In this document: one piece after another, positions 47,946-57,700 of the stretch | How positions within the stretch are numbered: position 1 is the first letter of the stretch | Layout: every line of letters begins with the position of its first letter | Source: Choristoneura fumiferana | Lineage: Eukaryota; Arthropoda; Insecta; Lepidoptera; Tortricidae | Assembly (NCBI RefSeq): GCF_025370935.1 | Contig: NC_133497.1 | Coordinates: 1,061,045-1,125,044, forward strand | Length of the DNA stretch: 64,000 nucleotides | Direction of reading: 5' to 3' | Notes under the pieces: model-generated | The model's database searches: none | Told to the model about the DNA's origin: nothing | What the model saw: the letters and a program-made list of their open reading frames with translations, nothing else | Position numbers and translations under genes: made by a program

Positions 47946-50900
47946 CTGAACGAAAAATAAATATATATACATGTATAATGTATATAAATATAACATGCGG
48001 CAATATTCAACAGTAGAACTAGCCCAAAACCAAGCAGTTCTCTAGACCACGATAGAGCTCTGTAGTTTTGGTAGTTCTGACGATAACACATTAATCGCCA
48101 CTGTCACGGAACTGATCTGATGATGGAGCCGGAAGATAGACTTTGTAATACTCCAAGACAGAACAAAGTAACCTAGTCGTGTTTGGCTTATTATAGAAGT
48201 CCTATGACCACATTCCACCGCTAGCGGAGTGAATTCCGCACAGACTCAGTTTAACTAACATCGATCAACTTCATAGAGATTCGGTGGAAGTGCTTCTATG
48301 CTGCCGATCGTTGTACAGTCAGCATCAAAAGTAGCTATACACTTTCCTACTTTGTCGTTTTACAGCCACGTACTAAACGCCATGCAAGATTGTCAATGCG
48401 ACAGAGTAAAAAAAAGTGATCCGCTTCTTTTGATGCTGACTGTACGTTAAACTGAGTTCGTACGGAGGCTCGCAGTGGATGTTGAGCATTAGGGTATTTA
48501 GGGTGTGGGCAAGAATGGTTTTCGGGGCCTGTTGATGACGCAATAAGGCAGAGTCGGAACTTTAAGACAGAACAACGCTTTTTAGAAAAGTCGTACCTAC
48601 TTTGACCAAGAATGGAACCAGGGTCTGATGATGGAGCAGTCAGACAAGTTTACTATAAGGTTTATTATTAAAGCATGTTTTTTAGTTTTTAAAACTATAT
48701 AATTACTCTTTCCTTCCTTTTAAAGACACTTACACTGATAACATCAGAGTTGAGGAAGTGTAAAGAGGCGCTCGTGAAAGTTTCAGCAATGTGGTGCCAC
48801 AAAGATTTGTACGGAGCCACCAACACCACCCACAGCCCTGTATCTGTAAAAAAATAAGTTAGCTACACATTGTCCCATTAGATAATAATGTCATCAATGT
48901 CATCACATCATCAGCCGGAAGAAGTCAACTGGTGAAAGAAGGCTTGCAGTTAATCAAATTGAAATACCACTCAAGCAGTAGTTACTAGCCCGCGATTCCA
49001 TTTGCGAAAAAAACGTTTATTGCTATCGGAACTCTCCCGGAACTTTTCAATTTTCCGGGAAAAACTGTCCTGTTTTTTCAGATTCATCAATCTCTATACA
49101 AATGTCATCTAAATCGCTTCAGCAGTTTAAGCGTGAAGTGTTTATTTATTTATTTAAGGAGAACCAACAGCTAAAACACAATATATGTAGAAGGAATAGC
49201 AACACAGAGCCAATTACAGGATCCCACAGATAGCAACAGACATACAGTTATTTTCACATTTGTAATATTGTTAGCTGTTGCCCGCGACTTCGTCTACGAA
49301 GATTTATAGCTAACCCACAAGTTGTGTAAATTTCACATGCAATAGGACCTTAGATAACTCTTTCATCAGCGCGATGGTTCAGCGGTATATACTCGTAGGA
49401 CTTGCAAAATGGAGGTCTTCTATGGTTCTAATCTAGGTCAGACCTGATTTAGTTTTATCGTTTTATTAATTTAGTTTAAGTTCACTTTTAAAGCTGATTA
49501 AAATACGCATCTTCTCAAAAAAAAAAGATTTAAAAAAGAAAGAGAAATCCGACCAAAGCTTATCGCCCAATTACTTATAAGTTTATACTATATACGTATT
49601 TTAATTATATAACATAACAAACCACGAGCTTTGGGGTGAAGGAAAACGTGAGGAAACCTGGACAAACGCCCGCGAGGGAACTACGGCCCAAGTCCTCTCA
49701 TTCTGAGAGGAGGCCTGTGCCCAGCGCAGTGGGACGTATATAGCTGGGTGATGAACATAACAAACCTTCACTTAGTTATGTAAGGCATTTGGTTCTAGGG
49801 AATGTAATCTAGTGGCTAAAGGTGCTATTTTAAGGAATGTTTGATGTCCCCCGCCGCCGAGCCTTCTGGTAGCCACCTCCCGGTTTTAGAAGTGCCCACG
49901 CTGGGGTTTCTTCAACTTGAAGTGACAAGCATAGTTGTAACCATTTTTCACAGTCGATTTCACCTGAAATGTCATAATAGTTCATCACCAGCAGACACAG
50001 CACAAACATGCATAAATATCTGATTATGACTCTATGGGCTGTTTCACCAATTAAGTGTTAACTGACGGTTAAACGTGATGCCATCTCCGTCTATTCCAAC
50101 AAAACAATAGAGACGGCATCACATTTAACCGTCAGTTAACACTAATCAATGGATGGTAAAACAGCCCCTATTTCTAGGGCCGGTGGGACGTGTCAGATAA
50201 TTTTGCAAGTTCCGCTGTGCCAGATATTCATGCAGGTGACTGTACAGTCAATTGTGTAAATATGTATTTAATCAAAGTTGCAAAAATATGTACCACAGAC
50301 TCTTATTCCGACGCAATAAGGCCGTAGTAACATATTTTTGAGTGGTTCGAATAGATACTTATTTTTGCACTTGACTAAATGGCAATGTGAGCATGCATTG
50401 AACAAATAAATTGATTCTGGTCTCCATAAAACTAGTGTTTTTCATCGAGAGTCAAACAAAATGGAGTAAGTTAATCCTAATGTAGGTAATTTTGACGCAA
50501 TGTAATTGAATTACATTGCGTCAAATAACAGTATAATAAACAGTACAGTAATAATAATAATATGTGTGTATGTATTATCAATACTAAAGCATACTTGTAC
50601 TTACCAAAATGCAATATTGGAAATTTAATCCTCATTTGATGCAGCAGAAGCCGATCTTCATTTTTTGAAAAATATAATACCCAGGAATTTTTGTAGCCAT
50701 TGCGAAGTTCTTTTCTTATGTCCTAGAAAGGAAACAACATTACATTACATTAAGGCAAGGCAGGCAAAATATCTATCAGTTAAAGTTAAACTTCTATCTT
50801 ACAGGTCAGAAAAAGTTATCTAACTCACCTTGAACTTTTCAGGATCTATGGATTCAATTTCGGGCAGCGCTTCAACTATTTCACTCAATATTTCTTTTTC

Positions 50901-51010
50901 TTCTTCAGTCACAAGCTTTTTTATTGTTTTTCTATACTTAAAAACTACGGTTGTGGCATCGTCATTTGCGAGTTGAGATCTTAAATTATCATCTTCTATT
51001 ATAGCTAATG
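47784..51010 (-). CDS. Thioredoxin-fold protein gene, four exons, cut by the scaffold gap
   Basis: Four minus-strand exons join in phase. The product includes LAIIEDDNLRSQLANDDATT, EILSEIVEALPEIESIDPEK, DIRKELRNGYKNSWVLYFSK, DTGLWVVLVAPYKSLWHHIA and, in the last exon, pieces of VACTEKTSQYCRE and QDGDLKRMYDGRADEKLIV. The pattern WVVLVAP-x5, VACTE, DGDLKRMYDGRADE-LIV is that of a thioredoxin or protein disulfide isomerase domain. The CxxC site is replaced by KSLW, so it would be redox-inactive. The gene's start is at or beyond the N run and its end is not found to the left. Exact family unknown; a TXNDC-type ER protein is one option. Confidence 0.5.
48313..48445. mobile_element. Hairpin MITE, 133 bp
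   Basis: GTACAGTCAGCATCAAAAG and CTTTTGATGCTGACTGTAC are exact inverses at the two ends. Confidence 0.8.
48734..48843 (-). CDS. Thioredoxin-like gene exon with degenerate active site
   Basis: It encodes DTGLWVVLVAPYKSLWHHIA then ETFTSASLHFLNSDVIS. WVVLVAP aligns with the strand before the WCGHC site; here the residues are YKSLW. Acceptor TTTACAG, donor AGT then GTAAGT. Confidence 0.65.
49628..49748 (+). repeat. SINE family C 3' fragment
   Basis: GGTGAAGGAAAACGTGAGGA to GTGGGACGTATATAGCTGGG in sense orientation. Confidence 0.7.
49800..50035. other. Intron stretch without recognised feature
   Basis: It carries the phrase GCCACCTCCCGGTTTTAGAA and TTCTTCAACTTGAAGTGACA in a minus-strand frame, possibly one more exon of the thioredoxin-like gene. 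I could not define splice sites that keep phase. Confidence 0.25.
50036..50168. mobile_element. MITE-3, best hairpin copy
   Basis: GGGCTGTTTCACCAATTAAG and TGGATGGTAAAACAGCCCC form the ends; TTAACTGACGGTTAAACGTG and ATTTAACCGTCAGTTAAC pair inside. The loop is AACAAAACAATAG. Confidence 0.8.
50605..50722 (-). CDS. Thioredoxin-like gene exon
   Basis: It encodes DIRKELRNGYKNSWVLYFSK then NEDRLLLHQMRIKFPILHF. Acceptor TTTCTAG, donor GTAAGT, phase 1. Confidence 0.65.
50829..51010 (-). CDS. Thioredoxin-like gene exon, upstream end in the N run
   Basis: It encodes LAIIEDDNLRSQLANDDATT then VVFKYRKTIKKLVTEEEKEI and LPEIESIDPEKFK. Donor AAG then GTGAGT at 50828. Charged, helical. Confidence 0.6.
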
Positions 51011-51110
51011 NNNNNNNNNNNNNNNNNNNNNNNNNNNNNNNNNNNNNNNNNNNNNNNNNNNNNNNNNNNNNNNNNNNNNNNNNNNNNNNNNNNNNNNNNN
51101 NNNNNNNNNN
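51011..51110. other. Scaffold gap, exactly 100 N
   Basis: A run of 100 N, the usual placeholder for a gap of unknown size. It cuts an exon of the thioredoxin-like gene. Confidence 0.99.
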
Positions 51111-51500
51111 TTTAAAAACTATAATAAAATTAGTTAGTGTTTCATAGATTCTAATTATGCGTCTGTTAGATTATCTGGAAACATTGGAATCGTATTTTTT
51201 CTTTTGTCAATGAAATAAAAAATAATGAAGTAGTCAATTCAAGTTCTGGGTCAAAGTGAATACTTTTAAGATGAAATGGCACTTGAAAATGATTTAATAG
51301 CTGTGGCCCGCTATGTCATCGGCACGAAATTCGTTTATTGTCATCCCGTGGAATACGACTTTCCGGAATAAAAACCATCTTATGTCCTTCTCAGGGTATA
51401 AAACAATCTCTTTATCAAATTTCATCATTATTGGTTGAATACTTACTTACTAGAGCGCCCGACCTCAAACGGGCTCCGGAAGTTAGTCCTATTAATAAAT
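51111..51500. other. Short stretch right of the gap, nothing recognised
   Basis: AT-rich. The missing upstream part of the gap exon is not visible here. Confidence 0.4.
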
Positions 51501-52110
51501 GAAATGTACCTATTAATCTTTGTTGCCAATGACATCCCATATTAGTGGCCAAGGGTCTCGGCACGCTCTGATAGTAAATTTACACGCTCGCCAAGCATCG
51601 ACAACCTTTCACAAATACAAGCGTGTGAACAGAGGTGTTTGGCTTGCAAGAGCTTGTCGCCGATTCGGGCAAGTGTCGGTTTTTGAACACGTCTCAAAGG
51701 GCGCTTGTGACGTATTTACATGTTAGCAATTACAATATGTCATGACAAACATAAACGCCTTAGCAACTTCGAGGTCCACGTCTGCCATGTTTGCCTGTCC
51801 GGGGCATAAAGGTCCGTTTATACCTACAGACATTGAGCGTGCCAGAGACGTGCCGTGGCAGACAAAATAATATTAATTATATTAAGTGCCTGTCGGCGTC
51901 TGCTCGGCCGTGTATCGATAGATATAAGTACGTAAATAAACATTGTATAGAAGAATATAATTTTTTCTGGCACGGTCAATGTCTGTAGATATAAACGGAC
52001 CATAATAACGCACTTGCAGGCGTTTAAATGGCATACAAGCGTTTATATAGACTTGGAGCTAATAGTCGTTTGCCAAGTCTCGGCAAGCGTGTAAATGCAG
52101 CATAAGACGG
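51500..52110. repeat. Repeat composite with a nested hairpin element
   Basis: ATTTACACGCTCGCCAAGCA on the left and TTGCCAAGTCTCGGCAAGCG with TGTAAATGCAGC on the right look like inverse ends of an outer element. The hairpin at 51811-52001 is inside. Confidence 0.4.
51811..52001. mobile_element. Hairpin MITE, 191 bp
   Basis: GGTCCGTTTATACCTACAGA with CATTGAGCGTGCCAGA, and the inverse TTCTGGCACGGTCAATGTCT with GTAGATATAAACGGACC. Confidence 0.8.
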
Positions 52111-52559
52111 CTCTGCACAAGTACCAAGAAGGCTTCATCGCGGTATAGGGGACGTATTAAAGTTAAATGAAATGACCAAGCCAAGCAACCATTGTTCCCT
52201 GAACCCCGAACGTAAACAGCTAACAAGAAAATAATCTCACGCATAAATTATAATATCAATATGTACTCAATGCGCTTTACATAATATATTATAAAACTAA
52301 ATATTTATTAATTTTCGTACCGTGCTACTGTTGCTGCTTTGTCTACGGTTTTGGTACACACGAAATGTAATTCAATACTAAGTCGTCGCGCTTTGTATGT
52401 TAGCTTGTCATGCGTAGTTTGTCGAGCAAATAATGAAGCTTGCTGTGTTATTGCCAAAGGTATTAGCTACTTATTTTTATACATATTAAATATGTACTAA
52501 CGGGTCTTTTAAATCTCCTACTAACGTTATAAATGCGAATTCGAGCGTCCGCACCGCGC

Positions 52560-52610
52560 CGTGGGTGTGTGTGCGCGCGCTCATGTGTGTGTGTGTGTGT
52601 GTGTGCACAC
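52560..52610. repeat. (GT)n microsatellite
   Basis: GTGTGTGTGCGCGCGCTCAT then (GT)n. Confidence 0.9.
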
Positions 52611-52854
52611 GTGAAATATATACGCTACTTTTTAAAATATCTATTATATATATAACTTTAAATTGAATGAGTAGCTAATTCCATTATTTTTTAAAATTGG
52701 GCACTTCGGGATATTTTGATGGTGGTGTCCCCTGCACGCGACGCCCTGCACTCCCCTACTTTGGGGTCCGTGCTGTACACCTGTTTACCCCGGATAAGCG
52801 AAGACGTGGCTTCGATTCCCGGCGTTTCTTTTCTCTTTTTTTTCAGTGTGTTCT

Positions 52855-53095
52855 AATTCATCATCATCTTCATATCAGCCGTAGAACGTCCACTGTTGGA
52901 TAATAGGCCTCCCCATAGACCTCCAGATGCTTCGGTTGGAAATCAGCTCCAACCACCATGAACCAATGGCTTTAACCAGGTCATCCATCCATCTCCTTGG
53001 TGAACGTCCTATCATTCGAGAACTTTTCGACCCCAACGGCCCATTGCCAATTTAACGAGCTAATTGGGTACCTTAAGTTTTCTAGGATGGTCCAT
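52855..53095 (-). pseudogene. RTE-type LINE 3' end, decayed
   Basis: ATCATCATCTTCATATCAGC, CGTCCACTGTTGGATAATAG and TTTAACCAGGTCATCCATCC are the inverse of the LINE end at 61550-61795. Confidence 0.65.
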
Positions 53096-53150
53096 ATTAT
53101 GTTTTTTATTTATAGTAGACTTATAATTATAATGTAGCTTACTCCTGTAG

Positions 53151-54000
53151 ATATGTCGGCGGCCGATCGTAAAATCCGCCAGATCACGAAATTCCTAGGC
53201 ATATCGTGAAATGCCGCCATTTCATGAATTGGCTAAGGGACATCCGCCATATCGTTCAAAACTCACCGTTTAGCGATTTGCCTAGTGACGTTTAGGCAGA
53301 TCATGAAACTCCTAGGCATATCATGAAGCGCCGCCATTTCATGATTTGGCCAGTTTAGGCAGATCATGAAATTCCTAGGCATATCATGAAACGCCGCCAT
53401 ATCGGTTCTGGCACTTCGCCGGCCGCTGCCGCGGCACGCTCGCTTCGCTCGCTCGGCTCGTGCGTCGTGATCACAATTAATACTAACCACTCCTCGCTTC
53501 GCTCGTCGTACCTAAATTTTTCTATATAAATAAATAACAACTAGTGAATACTTTATTTACCAACAAAATTCTAACCTCTAAATACGGGCAGACGTCCATG
53601 GTTTTTACACATTGTGCACAGAATCCGTTTGATTCACATAAAAAGAACGGAGCTGATGTTCAAAAGCTTCTTTTCAATCACTATTTTCGGTTTAAAGATC
53701 ATTTTGTTGCGACGCCGACATTTTTCACGCGCTAAACAAACACGGGCGGTCAGCTGGTCACGGCCGCCATTGCATACGCAGCGCCACCAGTGGCCAAACA
53801 AGAAACTATTTTACGATGTGCCCGGTATAGAGCTAGGAAAATCGACGAATGCGTTGCTCTAATCGATCTGCCGTATTATTTCTCAGGCACATCGTGATAT
53901 GCCTGGCCAACGTTTAGGCATATCATGAAATGGCGGCGTTTCACGATATGCCTAGGAATTTCGTGATCTGGCGGATTTTACGATCGGCCGCCGACAGATA
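53151..54000. mobile_element. DNA element with about 75 bp inverted ends and subterminal motif arrays
   Basis: The left end ATGTCGGCGGCCGATCGTAA with ATCCGCCAGATCACGAAATT, and the right end is its inverse. CTAGGCATATCRTGAAA recurs at least four times near the left end and in inverse near the right. A GC-rich CGCTCGCTTCGCTCGCTCGG tract is inside. No transposase frame. Confidence 0.7.
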
Positions 54001-54199
54001 TACTTATAATATTTTTGTAAAAATGAATTGAAAGTTTATTTCGGCAAACCACACGTTTTGCGAGATTAATAGGTTTTGTGGCTTGGTCTGTTTGATCTAA
54101 AAAAAAGAGGTCGGAATGACAGCTGTCAGTTGTCAAATGTCGCCGTACTTACGTGTGTGTAGGTGTGTGTGTTCGTACGTGTGTGTAGGTGTATGTGTC

Positions 54200-54295
54200 G
54201 TTGTCGCCGGAAGACGTCCACTGCTGAACAAAGGCCTCCCCCTTAGAACGCCGCAATGAACGACAACTCGCCACTTGCATCGACCGCGATTTCAT
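54200..54295 (-). repeat. LINE 3' end fragment
   Basis: GCCGGAAGACGTCCACTGCT, CAAAGGCCTCCCCCTTAGAA. Confidence 0.6.
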
Positions 54296-54359
54296 GTTAC
54301 AAGTTTTTATTTAATTTGCAATGTGTGTTGTATATGTTGTCTATGTGCGGGCCAAAATT

Positions 54360-54570
54360 TGCAAGTTAAATTTGACGCACTTCCAGTGGTCGGATTGACT
54401 TGAAATTTGGCATACTTATGTTAATCTGGTATATGTATAATAATAATCTGGTAGTGACATCCTGGTGGTTCGGCCAGGATCGTCTCTGCAGGACGGAACT
54501 TCTCAACGGTTAATGGCATCGACTTGAAATTTGGCACGGAAATGTACTTTTGTAGACAAAAAAAGTACAG
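54360..54570 (-). repeat. Dispersed repeat family E
   Basis: CACTTCCAGTGGTCGGATTG, CCTGGTGGTTCGGCCAGGAT and the inverted ATTTCAAGTC motif. A further piece lies at 54905-55030. Confidence 0.55.
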
Positions 54571-54654
54571 TCAACAAAAATACAGTCGGCAAAAAGGCTT
54601 GCATTTAAAATTTAATTTTGAACAAAAACTTATTTAATTTCATTTCTTTTCCAG

Positions 54655-54772
54655 GTATGCTCGGAAAGCAGCGCCAGCGAGTCCTCCCTGGAGTCCTCGA
54701 GTGGCTACGGCAGCCAGGGGGCCTTCGCCGCGGAAGACCACGCGCACCAGCATCAGATCCAGCATCCCGAAG
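54655..54772 (+). CDS. MTSS1-like gene exon A
   Basis: It encodes VCSESSASESSLESSSGYGS then QGAFAAEDHAHQHQIQHPE. Acceptor TCTTTTCCAG, donor GTCAGT, phase 1. Codon use is GC-rich compared with flanks. Confidence 0.75.
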
Positions 54773-57700
54773 GTCAGTTCTGGTCAGCTGATGGTCGAAG
54801 CATGGCGTATGATTTGAACTACGAACTGTTTTGTTGCAAACAAACCCTCTCAGGCCCTCTGGCACGATAGGGTAAATAAGTTGATGTGGAAAAAAAAAAG
54901 ATTTTTAATGCAAGCTTTTTTGCTGACTGTACTTTTTGTTTACTCTACTTGCATTGCATTCAATTTAGATGTGTTTGCCGAATTTCTAGTCAATCTGACC
55001 TGTGGAAGTTGGTCAAATTTAACTTGTAACATTTAACTGTAGTAAACATATGTCCATCATTGCATGTTGAACAAAATTTTGGAGCAAAGGCAAATGTTTA
55101 AGTGACAGACAAAGACAAACAAATGTTAAGTTTACATGGGCTTAACAAGCGTTTATGAATAAAGAATACTATTATTTTAAAAGCTGTGAATAAATGTTGA
55201 TTTTTTTAAAATGTTAAACGTGCTACCCCATAAACGTAGACAGTCGTTGAACACGTGTTTAACACATGTCAGTTCATAGGAAACTGTAGTTTTAGGCATG
55301 CCTATGATGTGTTTAATTTTCACCTTGTGTTCACTTCGATGTTATTTTTAGTTTGTTTGGCGTTTTCGTCAATTTAATTTGTATTTGCTGTTCTTAGTTT
55401 TAGTATCCGCTAACCTTTTGACCAACGGCTCATTCATGTTATAAATAGTTTACAAATATGACGATTAAGATTTAAAAAAGCTATCTTTTTATGCAAGTAC
55501 AGCATTGTCATCCACACCACGATCCGTATAAAATTTTATTTTTGCTTTTTATTTTTATTTCTACCGGTACCTACACTCCATGTGATGTTAGTTTTTGCGA
55601 GTAGTGAATAAATGTTTATTTTTTGCTTTCTTTCTAAATTTAAAGTCAACTCGATCCCCAGAAAAGAGCGAAATTTGAATTGCAAGAATCGGTCTTAAAA
55701 AAAAAGCTTGTAAAATGATTATTTTACACAAGATTTTATTTAACTCGCCGTGTTAATTGATTAAAATCTTGGAAAATGGATTAAATTGAGCTTCGGTATA
55801 CTTACGTGTGTAATGAATGAATGGATGAAGCAAAAAATTTATGTTAAAATTAATTGCCGTAAATAACTTTATAGATAAGAAGCTGTAATCGGTCAGAGGG
55901 TTAGAAGAAAAAGGAGAGTTTACAACACTATAATATTTGTTTTTGTTTTTGTTGTTGTTTGTTTAACGCCTTGCACGCTATTAATTTGCGGCGCCAGACT
56001 CGGAGATAGTGACGCTCCGGCGCGACAGTGACGCCAACATCGCGGCCGCGCGCGAGAGTTTCTCCATCTCGCTCGGCAGTCTCGAGGAGGCCGTGAGATC
56101 GCTCGATGAGACTTGCGAGACTCCCGCCTTCGCTACTATAGAGAAGAAACCGGCTGTGCCGAAACGGCGGCCTGTGTCCATGACAGGTAAATATATAGCG
56201 GTGGTGGCGACATCTAGCATTGGACTCTTGATGAGATTAGTGAGATCTGACCTCTACTATAGGGAAGAAGCCGGCTGTGCCAAAACGGCGTCCTGTGTCT
56301 ATGACAGGTAAATATATAGCGGTGGTGGCGACATCTAGCATTGGACTCTTGATGAGATTAGTGAGATCTGACCTCTACTATAGGAAGAAGCCGTCTGTGC
56401 CGAAACGGCGTCCTGTGTCCACGACAGGTAAATTATTAGCGGTGGTGGCGACATCTAGCCGTGGAGTCGGGTTCTGTGAGACAGATGCTGACTGTGTTGA
56501 TACGACGCGGAGTTATGAATTGTAGCGAGTGTGTTGGCGATGACACCGCGATATTTACTCACACTCCCTGACTTGTATTGAAATGAGAATCGTGTGTTGA
56601 AAATATTCTTTTCAGTCGCATGAGCATGCAATTTGGTGTTTAGTTGCCGTAGAATCTGTAGATCGATAGCTTTCTGTTGTGTTTATTATCAGATTTCTTA
56701 AATAAAATCACGGATGTTTAATGTACAGTTAGGTACTTCTTTAGCCTTTTCATTTTGCGCCTGTATTACTCGTATAGCAATCACCGGGCACCTTTTGTTG
56801 TCACTAAAAATTATGTAAGGAAATACTTCTTTTTTTTTTAAATGCGCATAAAAGCGTAAAATAATAGCGTAGCGCTGCGGTATATAATGCAGCGCATAGC
56901 AAAAAAAAAGAGTTACGAAATATATTTTATATACAAGCGTCCTATTTGCGTACTGCGTTTTTTAGACGCGCCGTCGACGCGCGTTTGTACCGATCGATAC
57001 CAACGCGATACGCACGCGAGTAGTATGGCTGCTCTATGGAAAGAAAAACGTGCTGTCAACGCGCGTTTCTAAAACGCTCAACGACTGTGCGTTTCAAAAA
57101 CGCGGTGTACAAAAGCTAAGAATTAACAAGGCGCAGTAAAAATTATTGGCGCAGTTATTTTTTTTAAGTTCCGTCCGACTCACTATTTACCACACGACGT
57201 CAAAAGTTCTACATTGCTTGATATAAAAAGCGCTGTCGTGTCAATTGGTCCTAAATGGTTAATATAAAAAGCAGATGATACTTTATTTCGCTAGCTTTAT
57301 AAGTTAAGAGAATTGTAATATAATTATGTCCTGTTTCTTGCTGCGTATTCCTTTTGACAATGATGGTCTTTCCGATAGCGCTGGTATAAAAAGGTGACAT
57401 GTAAAGGTGCCCTTTGCGGCCTAGTTGCATAAACGTTTTGCTTCCCCGTGCAGCGGGCGCTTGGTCCCGACGCGGCTCCTCCAGCTCGCAGGGCAAGCCG
57501 CCACCGCCCGTCCGTCGCTCCTCTTCTATCTCGCGTCCGCAACGACCCGCATACGTACAGGTAACTAATTTTTGTTTGAGTGTTAACACATGACACCTGT
57601 GTAATAATCCTTTCCCATCGTATTTTCTCGGAAACATTCGTATGCGTCATGCTACTTCAGTCAGCCTCAGTACTTATCCAGACAGCGTAGGCGAAGGTCG

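Noticed and set aside
49841..50023. 60-codon plus-strand frame
   Set aside because: No splice context or family pattern on this strand; at most the minus strand could hold an exon.
57251..57650. Two overlapping minus-strand frames over 100 codons
   Set aside because: They are shadows of GC-rich exon C on the plus strand.
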